From: Candidatus Bathyarchaeia archaeon
GTDB lineage: Archaea; Thermoproteota; Bathyarchaeia; 40CM-2-53-6
Direction: 5' to 3'
Length of the DNA stretch: 64,000 nucleotides
NCBI GenBank assembly: GCA_035935655.1
Contig: DASYWW010000013.1
Coordinates: 62,001 to 126,000, forward strand
A model generated the notes under the pieces. That model was not told where the DNA came from and did not search any database. It saw only the letters and a program-made list of their open reading frames with translations. Within the stretch, counting starts at the first letter, position 1; every line of letters begins with the position of its first letter. Shown here piece after piece: positions 42,541-50,828 of the stretch. Made by a program: the position numbers and the translations under genes.

Positions 42541-43575
42541 ATGAGCTACGATGACCAGGGACAACCGGCGAATAACGACCCTTACGCCTACCAGGATCCT
42601 TCCCAATACGATCCATCTCAAGGCTACGCGGGATACGAGAACCAAGGCTACGAGAATCAAGGATACGACAACTCGGGATACACACCACCACCTCCCCAAC
42701 CGGAACAGCAACAACGCCCGCAGCTCCAACAGCTCCAGAGAATACCATCAGGAATACCAGGCTTCGATCAGATCGTCGGCGGCGGACTCATCCGCGATAG
42801 AGTCTACCTCCTCGCTGGACCTGCTGGTGCGGGGAAGACGATCTTCTCAACCCAGTTTCTCTACAACGGGATCTCGAAATACAATGAGAATGGAGTCTAT
42901 GTCGTGTTAGAAGAGACTCCTCAACAGCTCCGGGAGAACGTGTACAACAGTTTCGGCTGGAACATCCAGAACTACGAAGACAGCGGCAACATAATCATCC
43001 TAGACGCGATTTCGAGCAGGCTAGGTCTAAGCAGTGGAGAACGGTTTGTCGTACCACGACCCTTCACACTAGAAGCACTCCTATACGAAATCCAGACCGC
43101 AATACAGACGGTAAACGCTCGCAGAGTAGTAATCGACTCCCTAGACGCTATGAGTCTCGAGCTAACACAAGTCGATCTCAGAAGCCTCATTCAGAGGCTC
43201 ACGATGATACTCAAGTCCTTCGGTTGCACGACACTCCTAGTCAGCGGGCAAGCCGAAACAACTCACCAAGGACGGAGAGCCGTCGAGGAATACGTCGTCG
43301 ACGGAATGATCAGGCTTCACCACAACCTCGAAGAAAGCATGAGCGGCGAAACCACACTCGAACAGAACGCACTCCAAGGAAACTCGCTAGAGGAGGACTC
43401 GTTCGCCATGAAAGTGCGCTCGCGAAAAATCGAGATTCCAAAAATGCGTGGTACCTCTCACTCGCAATACCAGCATCCTTTCACGATCGGAGAAAATGGG
43501 ATCGAGATCAAATCAGAGCCAGAAGTCACCAAGCGTTTGAGACGCGCTATCTTCAAGGCGAAACAGGTTGATTAG
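42541..43575 (+). CDS. KaiC/ArlH-like ATPase with a Tyr/Gln/Asn-rich N-terminus
   Basis: A 344-residue RecA-superfamily protein. The first 65 residues are low-complexity, with GYENQ-type repeats, Pro and Gln, likely disordered. The ATPase domain starts RIPSGIPGFDQIVGGGL with Walker A GPAGAGKT (about residue 97) and Walker B RRVVIDSLDAMSL. It is close to FlaH/ArlH, which sits at the base of the archaellum, and to KaiC. Here it lies between pilins and the pilus ATPase. It overlaps the next gene by eight bases. Confidence 0.87.
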   Translation: MSYDDQGQPANNDPYAYQDPSQYDPSQGYAGYENQGYENQGYDNSGYTPPPPQPEQQQRPQLQQLQRIPSGIPGFDQIVGGGLIRDRVYLLAGPAGAGKTIFSTQFLYNGISKYNENGVYVVLEETPQQLRENVYNSFGWNIQNYEDSGNIIILDAISSRLGLSSGERFVVPRPFTLEALLYEIQTAIQTVNARRVVIDSLDAMSLELTQVDLRSLIQRLTMILKSFGCTTLLVSGQAETTHQGRRAVEEYVVDGMIRLHHNLEESMSGETTLEQNALQGNSLEEDSFAMKVRSRKIEIPKMRGTSHSQYQHPFTIGENGIEIKSEPEVTKRLRRAIFKAKQVD

Positions 43576-44356
43576 GGGAAGAAATCCGGAGAGGGTTCGC
43601 CGAATCCGGGTTGGCATGGGCGGCCTGGACGAAAAACTTGGCGGCGGGATCCCAGCAGGCAGTACTGTCCTGCTGATCAGTAACCAAGAAGGGCCTGTCC
43701 GTTTATTTTGCCAGCAGATCGCCTATCTCCTCGGGACGGAGGGTCACAGAATTTTCTATTTCACAATTGTCAGAGATCCCGCGTACATCCGGGAAGAGAT
43801 GATGGTGTATGAATGGGATACCAGAGAAATGGAACAGGGGAGACAGTGGACCTTTATCGACGCGTACACCCCAAGAGTGCAGTCCCTCCAACAGGGGGGT
43901 TCAGGGCCGCAGACCATGGGTGGTGGGTTCCTCGGTCCCGGGTCAATGAGTCCCGGTTCGAGAAGCCTCGGCTCGGACCTCTTTGTAACACTGCGGAGAG
44001 AAATACTGTCACAACTGGATGAAGGAGACATAGTAATGATAGACTCGCTCTCGGACCTGCTGGTTAATCATGACGCCGCATCCGTGCGCGAACTCTTGGA
44101 GATCCTAGGCAGCCAGATTCACGCTAGAAACGGGCTGGTCTTCATGCCTATCCTGTCGGATATCCACGATCCACACACTGTCGCCACATTGTCACACATG
44201 TCCGATGTCGTCGTGGAGTTCGAGCTTGAGTCTGAACACTTGGAGGGCAAATTGCGGTTCTACAAGATGAGGAGAGCGCAGCTGCGCCCATTGCTCTTAC
44301 CATTCTCGATTACTGATAGGGGAGTCATGGCCGAGACATTCGGAAGGGTGATCTGA
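43568..44356 (+). CDS. KaiC/ArlH-like protein with a lost P-loop
   Basis: A 262-residue paralogue of the preceding protein: VGMGGLDEKLGGGIPAGSTVLL, then a Walker A site reduced to ISNQEGPVRL, without the Gly-Lys-Ser/Thr. Walker B survives as DIVMIDSLSDLL. A Gly/Ser-rich insert (QTMGGGFLGPGSMSPGS) interrupts the domain. It probably does not hydrolyse ATP by itself and may pair with the intact neighbour. TTG start at 43568. Confidence 0.85.
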   Translation: MIRGRNPERVRRIRVGMGGLDEKLGGGIPAGSTVLLISNQEGPVRLFCQQIAYLLGTEGHRIFYFTIVRDPAYIREEMMVYEWDTREMEQGRQWTFIDAYTPRVQSLQQGGSGPQTMGGGFLGPGSMSPGSRSLGSDLFVTLRREILSQLDEGDIVMIDSLSDLLVNHDAASVRELLEILGSQIHARNGLVFMPILSDIHDPHTVATLSHMSDVVVEFELESEHLEGKLRFYKMRRAQLRPLLLPFSITDRGVMAETFGRVI

Positions 44357-44361
44357 TAATC

Positions 44362-45966
44362 ATGTCAAGATCTGCTAAGCCCGAAAAAACCGACAAGATC
44401 GACAACATTGTCGGCATGCTGATGGAATACGAAAAGATGACTATAGATCTGATGAAGAAGGCATCAGATACTCCCGTTCTAGATCAATACGACCTAAATG
44501 CGCCGTATGCCAAGGCGCGGATCGTCAAGGAAGATGGCGCGATCAAGTATCAGATAGTAGAGGTAGCGCTAAGTGATGAGGAAAAACAGAAGCTCAAAGA
44601 GATTGGCGAACTTCTCGTTGAAGAGCTTGATGTCGACGTTAAGAGACTAGGTAGCAACGAGAACGCTGCAGCCTACATTCGGAAACTAGTCGAGAAGATC
44701 ATCAAGAACTACAAGATCAAAGTAACGCCTGATTCACTAGATCGTTTGATGTACTATGTGATTCGAGACTTTGTACACTTCGATAAGATAGATCCGTTGA
44801 TGCGGGATCCCTGGATCGAAGATATCTCATGCAACGGCATGGGAATACCGCTTTACATATGGCATCGAAAGCATGAATCGATACCCACCAATGTTATCTT
44901 CAACACTTCGGAAGAGCTCGACAAGTTCATTCTCAAACTAAGTTACATGACCGGTCGCGCAATATCTATCGCACAACCTGTCCTGGACGCTACATTGCCC
45001 GATGGCAGTCGAGTCCAGATGACCTACGAGAAAGAGGTCACTAGACGCGGATCAACTTTCACTATACGAAAGTTCCGGGAGAGACCTCTCACCTGCTCGG
45101 ACCTGATAATCTACAACACAATGTCAGCGGAAATGGCAGCGTGGTACTGGTACATCATCGAGAAACAAGCCTCAGTCATCGTCGTGGGCGGCACAGCCTC
45201 AGGAAAGACAACTTGCATCAACACTCTTGCGATGTTCATCAAGCCCAACGCCAAGATCGTCTCTATCGAAGACACGTCAGAAATTCAACTACCACACGAA
45301 AACTGGCTCTCCTCGGTCGTCCGAACAGGCTTCGGAGTCACAGGCGAAGTTTCGGAGATTACACTCTTCGACTTGCTAAAGAACGCCATGAGGCAGCGCC
45401 CTGAGTACATCATCGTCGGAGAGGTCAGAGGCAACGAAGCCTACACCCTGATGCAGGCAATCGCTACTGGTCACGGAGGCCTCGCAACACTTCACGCGGA
45501 TTCCGCAGAAGCGGCGATCCACCGTCTCGAAAGCGAACCCATGAACATACCCCGACCCCTGATCCCGACCATCGATGTCATCGGTGTCCAGACCAGAGTC
45601 CAAGTCGGTGACAAGAGTGTCCGAAGAATGGTCAACATCGCAGAGGTTGTCGGACTGGATCCCACCACGAAAGACGTGCTGACCAACGATGTCTTCAAGT
45701 GGAATCCGAAGACGGACACTTACGTGTTCTACGGACGAAGCTACGTGCTCGAGAACATCATGAAACGCCATGGCTACAAGCACGAGGAGGTCATGGAGGA
45801 GCTCAACAATAGGCGCCTCGTCTTGGAATGGATGGTGCGCAACAACATACGCGATTTCAAGGATGTAGTTGAAGTCATTCGCACATACTATGTCAATCCA
45901 CAACAGCTCCTCGACCGGGTCAAGCGGGAGAAGATGGTTCAGCCATCAGGAGCAGGTCCCTCATGA
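44362..45966 (+). CDS. type IV pilus/archaellum secretion ATPase (GspE/FlaI family)
   Basis: A 534-residue motor ATPase. Walker A is GGTASGKTT (about residue 277), the Asp box IEDTSEIQLPHENW follows, Walker B is YIIVGEVRGNEAY and the His box GHGGLATLHAD. The N-terminal 100 residues form the platform-binding region. It powers pilus assembly at the cytoplasmic membrane. It begins six bases after the KaiC-like gene and overlaps the platform gene by ATGA. Confidence 0.96.
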   Translation: MSRSAKPEKTDKIDNIVGMLMEYEKMTIDLMKKASDTPVLDQYDLNAPYAKARIVKEDGAIKYQIVEVALSDEEKQKLKEIGELLVEELDVDVKRLGSNENAAAYIRKLVEKIIKNYKIKVTPDSLDRLMYYVIRDFVHFDKIDPLMRDPWIEDISCNGMGIPLYIWHRKHESIPTNVIFNTSEELDKFILKLSYMTGRAISIAQPVLDATLPDGSRVQMTYEKEVTRRGSTFTIRKFRERPLTCSDLIIYNTMSAEMAAWYWYIIEKQASVIVVGGTASGKTTCINTLAMFIKPNAKIVSIEDTSEIQLPHENWLSSVVRTGFGVTGEVSEITLFDLLKNAMRQRPEYIIVGEVRGNEAYTLMQAIATGHGGLATLHADSAEAAIHRLESEPMNIPRPLIPTIDVIGVQTRVQVGDKSVRRMVNIAEVVGLDPTTKDVLTNDVFKWNPKTDTYVFYGRSYVLENIMKRHGYKHEEVMEELNNRRLVLEWMVRNNIRDFKDVVEVIRTYYVNPQQLLDRVKREKMVQPSGAGPS

Positions 45967-47474
45967 GCCTAATCGATCCGATAGCTCCATCCCTTGGACC
46001 GCTAGGTCAACTGCTAGCGACAAACTCCAACGACATAATCTCGATAGGACTGGGACTGCTAGCACTCGTTTCATTTGGCCTTTACAAGACGAAGGCGAGC
46101 ATTTTTGAGACCAGCAAAGCTTGGGTAGGGGCCACTGTCGTCCTTTCGATCCTTACGATCCTCTTCAGAGGAATGGGTGCCATCTGTGGCTGCACATGGT
46201 ATACCGATCCAAACACAGGCGCAATCCAACAACTAGTCCCTCTCACCTATCTTCTCATAGCCGGTTCATTCTTTGCGATAATTTACAACTTCAACGTTCC
46301 AGCTTTGAAGAAGTACAAGTGGTTCATCAGCATCCCGCTTTCCGTCCCGCTGTCAATCGTATCAAACATACTATTTCCTTTGATCGCAACCACACCCCCC
46401 TGGCTCGTCATCGAGATCATCATACTCGCACCCGCTGGCGCAATTTACAGCAGCTTCGTCTACGAGAAAGCCGTACTCCACATGGGAGACTACCGTACAA
46501 GACTCCGCCGCTTCTTTGAACAGACAGAAAAGGGCGGCAAGGGCAAGGGAGGTGTCGCGCTTCCACCTGAGAAACAAGGCTTCTCCTATTTCACGTACGG
46601 TCTTCTCGGCAGAAAGATAGGCAGACTTCTTCCCATTTTCGGGGGCCTCAAACAGGTCATGTCTCTCGCCGGAATGAAAATGGGCTACAAAGCCTACGTC
46701 AGTAGCATGGTATTCTTCGCCTTGGTCGGAGGAGGTATATCCTTCTTCGTATGGTTCCTAATTCTCAACCTCGGTCTTGGAAGCGCTTTCGGTCTCACCT
46801 TTTCTATAACCTCGGTCCTGGTGAGCATCGTACTTTCGATCCTGTTCGCCGTAATGACTGGGGCCGCAATTCTCGGATTCTTCTACATTCTTCCATTCAT
46901 GAAAGTCGGCTCACGCAGACAACACTTAGACCAGTTCTTGCCTTTCACCTCCAGTTACATGACTGTGCTTGCGTCCGCTGGAGTTACCCCTGAGCGAATA
47001 TTGAGATCCACCTCTGAGAAAGATCCCAAGTTCATGCTATCTGACGAGATAGCCAACGTCATTGGAAGAATCGACTTGCTAGGCTATGACGTCATCAACG
47101 CACTAAATGCTGAAGTGGAACGTTCGCCGTCAACGAACTACCAGGACCTTCTACGGGGCTTTGCTGGCGTAGTCCGTACTGGTGGCGACATGAAGAAATT
47201 CTTCCAAGGAATAACAGACCACTTGTTCCAGAAACGCGCCCTTTCCGTCCAATCATTCCTCGACACCCTAGGAATCATCGCTGAGACATACGTGCTCATG
47301 CTAATCGCCTTCCCACTGATGCTTGTCGTCATGTTGTCAATTATGGCCTCCATCGGTGGAAACCTTGGAGGAGTCGACGTCTTCTCCTTCATGTACCTGC
47401 TCGCATTCATACTCATACCAATTTGCGGAGTAATGTTCCTCTTCATACTAGATACGATGCAGCCGAAAGGTTAG
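45963..47474 (+). CDS. pilus platform protein, TadC/FlaJ-like (large)
   Basis: A 503-residue integral membrane protein. Two T2SS-F-type domains: the cytoplasmic FLPFTSSYMTVLASAGVTPERIL helical region (about residues 320-345) followed by the closing helix pair. It has four or so additional N-terminal helices before the first cytoplasmic loop, making it larger than FlaJ. It is the membrane partner of the ATPase encoded just upstream. Confidence 0.92.
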   Translation: MSLIDPIAPSLGPLGQLLATNSNDIISIGLGLLALVSFGLYKTKASIFETSKAWVGATVVLSILTILFRGMGAICGCTWYTDPNTGAIQQLVPLTYLLIAGSFFAIIYNFNVPALKKYKWFISIPLSVPLSIVSNILFPLIATTPPWLVIEIIILAPAGAIYSSFVYEKAVLHMGDYRTRLRRFFEQTEKGGKGKGGVALPPEKQGFSYFTYGLLGRKIGRLLPIFGGLKQVMSLAGMKMGYKAYVSSMVFFALVGGGISFFVWFLILNLGLGSAFGLTFSITSVLVSIVLSILFAVMTGAAILGFFYILPFMKVGSRRQHLDQFLPFTSSYMTVLASAGVTPERILRSTSEKDPKFMLSDEIANVIGRIDLLGYDVINALNAEVERSPSTNYQDLLRGFAGVVRTGGDMKKFFQGITDHLFQKRALSVQSFLDTLGIIAETYVLMLIAFPLMLVVMLSIMASIGGNLGGVDVFSFMYLLAFILIPICGVMFLFILDTMQPKG

Positions 47475-47485
47475 GAGATTAGAAA

Positions 47486-48481
47486 ATGTCACAACCAACA
47501 GAACCAGCACCGGAACCGCAAGCATCTGCAGGGGTAGCCCCGGCTAAGAAACTAAAGAAGATCAAAGATCCGACCGGCGGCGGAGTTGTATCACGGCTCC
47601 TCGGCAAACTAACCCGCAAACTCGTATGGGTCTTCAGCGGCATAATCTTCGGATCAATCTTCTTCTGGGGACTCGTAGAGATCGCTCTCCTCGGACCAAC
47701 GCCACAAGTTGGAATCCTCGGACTGGTAGGCAAATTCAGCATTGACCGCTTCCTCCTTCTCGGAGGAATTGCTGCCCTGATTCCACCGGCCATTGTTTAC
47801 TTTATCGATGGCAAGAGAAGAGATTCCATTGACAATAACATTCCTCACCTTATCAGAGACATTGCCGACGCAGGCAGAAGCGGCATGACTCTCACGCGCG
47901 CTATCGAGATATCCGCTGAGCGCGACTACGGACCATTGACAAGCGAACTCAAGAAACTAATCGCAAAGATCAGCTTCAGGGTTCCTTTGGAAAGGGCGCT
48001 TCAATACTTCGCTGACTCGACGGGTACCACGCTCTCCAGGCGAAGCGCAATGCTAATCTCCGAGGCTAACAAGTCAGGAGGAGACATTCAAGAAAGCATG
48101 GAATCCGTCTCCAAGCATGTCCAGGAGATCCAGTACTTGGAGAGAAAGAGGCGTGCGACTCTGAGGCCTTTCATCGGAGTCATGTACATCAGCTTCGCAG
48201 TTTTCCTGGTCACGGTCTACTTGCTAATCTCAAGCTTCTTCAAACAATTGGCCAACACGAACTTCGGCGGCGGTGGAACGACCGTTGGAGGAGTAGGTTT
48301 CAACTTCGTTAGTCTTCCCTTGGACAAGATCACCGCGGTATTCTTGTACATGGCTATGATAGAGGCGCTTTTCGCGGGATTGGTGGGTGGTAAGATGGCA
48401 TCAGGCTATCTCAAGGACGGACTCAAACACGCAATAATGCTGATGATGATATGCTTCATTACTTTCATATTCTTCATCTAG
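47486..48481 (+). CDS. second pilus platform protein, TadC/FlaJ-like (small)
   Basis: A 331-residue membrane protein of the T2SS-F family: IPHLIRDIADAGRSGMTLTRAIEISAERDYGPL and the repeated KSGGDIQESMESVSKHVQEIQ region are typical. Helices flank the cytoplasmic domain. The Pro/Ala-rich N-terminus (EPAPEPQASAGVAPAKK) is likely disordered. Two platform genes in tandem are found in Tad-like systems (TadB/TadC) and some archaeal pili. Confidence 0.9.
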   Translation: MSQPTEPAPEPQASAGVAPAKKLKKIKDPTGGGVVSRLLGKLTRKLVWVFSGIIFGSIFFWGLVEIALLGPTPQVGILGLVGKFSIDRFLLLGGIAALIPPAIVYFIDGKRRDSIDNNIPHLIRDIADAGRSGMTLTRAIEISAERDYGPLTSELKKLIAKISFRVPLERALQYFADSTGTTLSRRSAMLISEANKSGGDIQESMESVSKHVQEIQYLERKRRATLRPFIGVMYISFAVFLVTVYLLISSFFKQLANTNFGGGGTTVGGVGFNFVSLPLDKITAVFLYMAMIEALFAGLVGGKMASGYLKDGLKHAIMLMMICFITFIFFI

Positions 48482-48809
48482 CCAGGAACCTTCACTTCTG
48501 ACCCACATCTACCTCACCAGCCAAAGAGCGTCACCGGCTCCAATCAAGTTCTGTGCCTCTCCACTCTCAACGGACATTATCCCGATATTTTCCAGCATGC
48601 AATTACTCGATTCTTCCTCTCCATGCTGGTTGAATCTAACTCTCAGAGAGAAAAGATCAAGAAGGAGGCGAAAGGCAATTCGCCTGAATAGAGAAAAAAA
48701 TTTTCAGAGTTCTAAAGGCATCTAGTACCCATCCAGGCTGAGTACGGAGTCAAGACACTATTGACTGGGGTTATCGTACTCGTAGTTCAAGAGAACCCGA
48801 GGATTTCCT
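48482..48809. other. 328-bp intergenic region downstream of the pilus locus
   Basis: No convincing gene. An AT-rich GAATAGAGAAAAAAATTTTCAGAG at about 48687 may be a promoter element for the secreted protein that follows. Nothing else is recognisable. Confidence 0.35.
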
Positions 48810-50222
48810 TTGAGAAAGAATCTCCCGTTTCTACTTATAGTCCTCTCTATGGCGGCTGCAGTAGTTCCAGGCTTCATTTTCAGCGTCCATGCCATGGGCT
48901 GTACTTCCCCGTGTAGTGTTGATACGATAACGAATGTGCCCTCCTCTGAAGGTACTGTTCAGGTTCAGCTCGATGGTGGGGTATGCCCTGCGAACTGTTT
49001 CAATCTGAATCACACTTTTACTTTTGCCAATAGTACTCAGCACACTGTTAAGGTCCTCAATACATTTTTCATCGGAGCGGCGAGCGGTAAGAGATACAGC
49101 TTCTCCGGTTGGTACACTTACGGGATAAGTGGATGGTTCCAGTTTGACTCTAATCCGCTGAATACTCCTCCTAGCTACACTGATTATACGGTGGCCAAGT
49201 GTGTGAAGGGTCCCCCGGGTCAGAACTGTCCATTCTGGGCAGTGTACAATGTCTCGCCACCTGTCGGTTGTAAGACAAACTGCGGCATGGACGTTTCGAC
49301 TAATGTCGCGTCTGCCGACGGTAAGATCTGGGTCAAGGTTGACGGTGCACCTGCAGTATCTTTGAGTCAGACCTTTGCTTTCGGTAACGGTACGGTGCAT
49401 GCGATACAGGTCCAGAACTCGACCTTTACTGGAGCCTCATCCGGCGCGCTGTACACGTGGAAACAGTGGAGTTGCGCTTGCACTGGCGTTCCGCCTACAA
49501 CAAGCGCCACTCTTACAACTCCAACGATGTACTACAACTACACCAGTCCCTCAGGTACCACGTATCTTAACGGGATAGGAGGGTTCACGGCGGTATTCGA
49601 TAAGCAGTTCAAGTTGACAATGAACTTCGTCGACCCCACTGGCCAGCCGGTTTCCGCACCGGCGTTTGCCACTCTAACGAGTGGTTCGACTTCGATCAAT
49701 GTTACATCTTATTCTGCGCAATGGACGAGCGCCGGTTCATGGACTGTGACGGATGCAATGTGGGAAGGCATGAGGGGAATGGTCTCAAGCTCGCCCACCA
49801 TTGACCTGACGGCTGGCGCCGCAGTTGTCACAATCACGTTAAAGGCCTATTCGGCAAGTGTCAAGGCCGTTGACGGATCCGGCAATCCGGTCTCGGGCGT
49901 GACCGTAACCGTAACTTTCCTCAACGCTACTGTGAAGACCTTTACAACGGACAATACGGGAGTTGTGCAGCTCGGTCACATTCCAACAGGACCCTACAAT
50001 GTTCAAGTAACCTATCAGGGTAAGAGTTCAAACTGGGCGACAGACGCTTCCAGCGCGGCTCAACCTCTCATGGTCACTATTTCCAATGCAGGCGGCGGGG
50101 GTACTACGAACAGCACGGCGGTTTCTGCCGTTGTCCTGCTTACCATATTCGGACTTGCCTTCCTTCTGGTCTTACTGGCGATTCGGGTACGTAAGGCTCC
50201 GCCTCCACCTTCAATCGAGTAG
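48810..50222 (+). CDS. secreted membrane-anchored protein with repeated Cys-containing domains
   Basis: A 470-residue exported protein. A signal (FLLIVLSMAAAVVPGFIFSVHAMG) precedes two similar units: CTSPCSVDTITNVPSSEGTVQVQLDGG and CKTNCGMDVSTNVASADGKIWVKVDGA, each followed by HTFTFANST/QTFAFGNGT and a GxxYxWxxW region. A carboxypeptidase-regulatory-like segment (VKAVDGSGNPVSGVTVTV) comes next, and a C-terminal helix (AVVLLTIFGLAFLLVLLAI) anchors it. A surface protein next to the pilus genes. TTG start. Confidence 0.82.
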   Translation: MRKNLPFLLIVLSMAAAVVPGFIFSVHAMGCTSPCSVDTITNVPSSEGTVQVQLDGGVCPANCFNLNHTFTFANSTQHTVKVLNTFFIGAASGKRYSFSGWYTYGISGWFQFDSNPLNTPPSYTDYTVAKCVKGPPGQNCPFWAVYNVSPPVGCKTNCGMDVSTNVASADGKIWVKVDGAPAVSLSQTFAFGNGTVHAIQVQNSTFTGASSGALYTWKQWSCACTGVPPTTSATLTTPTMYYNYTSPSGTTYLNGIGGFTAVFDKQFKLTMNFVDPTGQPVSAPAFATLTSGSTSINVTSYSAQWTSAGSWTVTDAMWEGMRGMVSSSPTIDLTAGAAVVTITLKAYSASVKAVDGSGNPVSGVTVTVTFLNATVKTFTTDNTGVVQLGHIPTGPYNVQVTYQGKSSNWATDASSAAQPLMVTISNAGGGGTTNSTAVSAVVLLTIFGLAFLLVLLAIRVRKAPPPPSIE

Positions 50223-50274
50223 CCGAGCCCTGGGCTTCACCCCGTTAGGCGATAGACCTTAGGAGCGCTAGTTT

Positions 50275-50295
50275 CATCGTGACCTTACCACGATG
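50275..50295 (+). terminator. hairpin followed by T-rich sequence
   Basis: CATCGTG-ACCTTAC-CACGATG, perfect seven-base stem followed by TTTCT, 53 bases after the secreted protein gene. Confidence 0.45.
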
Positions 50296-50506
50296 TTTCT
50301 GCTTAGCCGAGACAGGGTGTCGACTTTTTCTGAGAAATCTTTCCTGACCGGCCAACTGTTTCACGGGAAGAGAGCCTTTTTTCTGTCCGTGGCAAGAATT
50401 TTCTCCGTTCAAACTATTTGAACGGGCTTTTGTAGAACTTCTAGCCGCCTGGCTTTGTCGTTCAAAATTGTGGGCTTATACCGAACTATACCACAATGTA
50501 TCTGTC

Positions 50507-50764
50507 ATGGCCAAGTTTATCTTCTCAATGGGGAACGAAAACTACCGAAAACTGCAGCTTGAAGCCAAGACGAGAGACGTGACCATCCAAGCACTGATCC
50601 GCACCGTGGTCATACCAGAGTGGATTAGAACCCACATCGACACTACCGTGACGAACACCCACTCGAGCATAACCGAAACATCGTCGCTTCTCAACCATGC
50701 CACCGGAATCCTCGGCCAATCGCATCGTTCCCTATCCTCCTCGGTTGGGCGGTCCCGAACCTAA
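50507..50764 (+). CDS. small ribbon-helix-helix-like protein
   Basis: An 85-residue protein with a pattern like RHH regulators: a strand KFIFSMGNENY, a helix RKLQLEAKTRDV, then TIQALIRTVVIPEWIRTH. The C-terminal half is Ser/Thr rich. The ATG at 50507 (MAKFIFS) is preferred to a start at 50468. No partner gene is adjacent. Confidence 0.55.
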   Translation: MAKFIFSMGNENYRKLQLEAKTRDVTIQALIRTVVIPEWIRTHIDTTVTNTHSSITETSSLLNHATGILGQSHRSLSSSVGRSRT

Positions 50765-50828
50765 CCCAACCTCCCGGCTTTTTAGGGACCGGCCGGATCT
50801 CGCTCGTCCTCAAGGGACGGGTTTCAGG

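Noticed and set aside
42620-42700. Short GYENQ tandem repeats as a DNA repeat element or CRISPR
   Set aside because: They are in frame inside the KaiC-like protein and read as a low-complexity peptide. No CRISPR array is visible anywhere in the window.
35591-48481. Archaellum operon
   Set aside because: There are ATPase, platform and ArlH-like genes, but no recognisable arlF, arlG, arlX or arlC/D/E genes. The subunits look like pilins, so it is called a type IV pilus locus.
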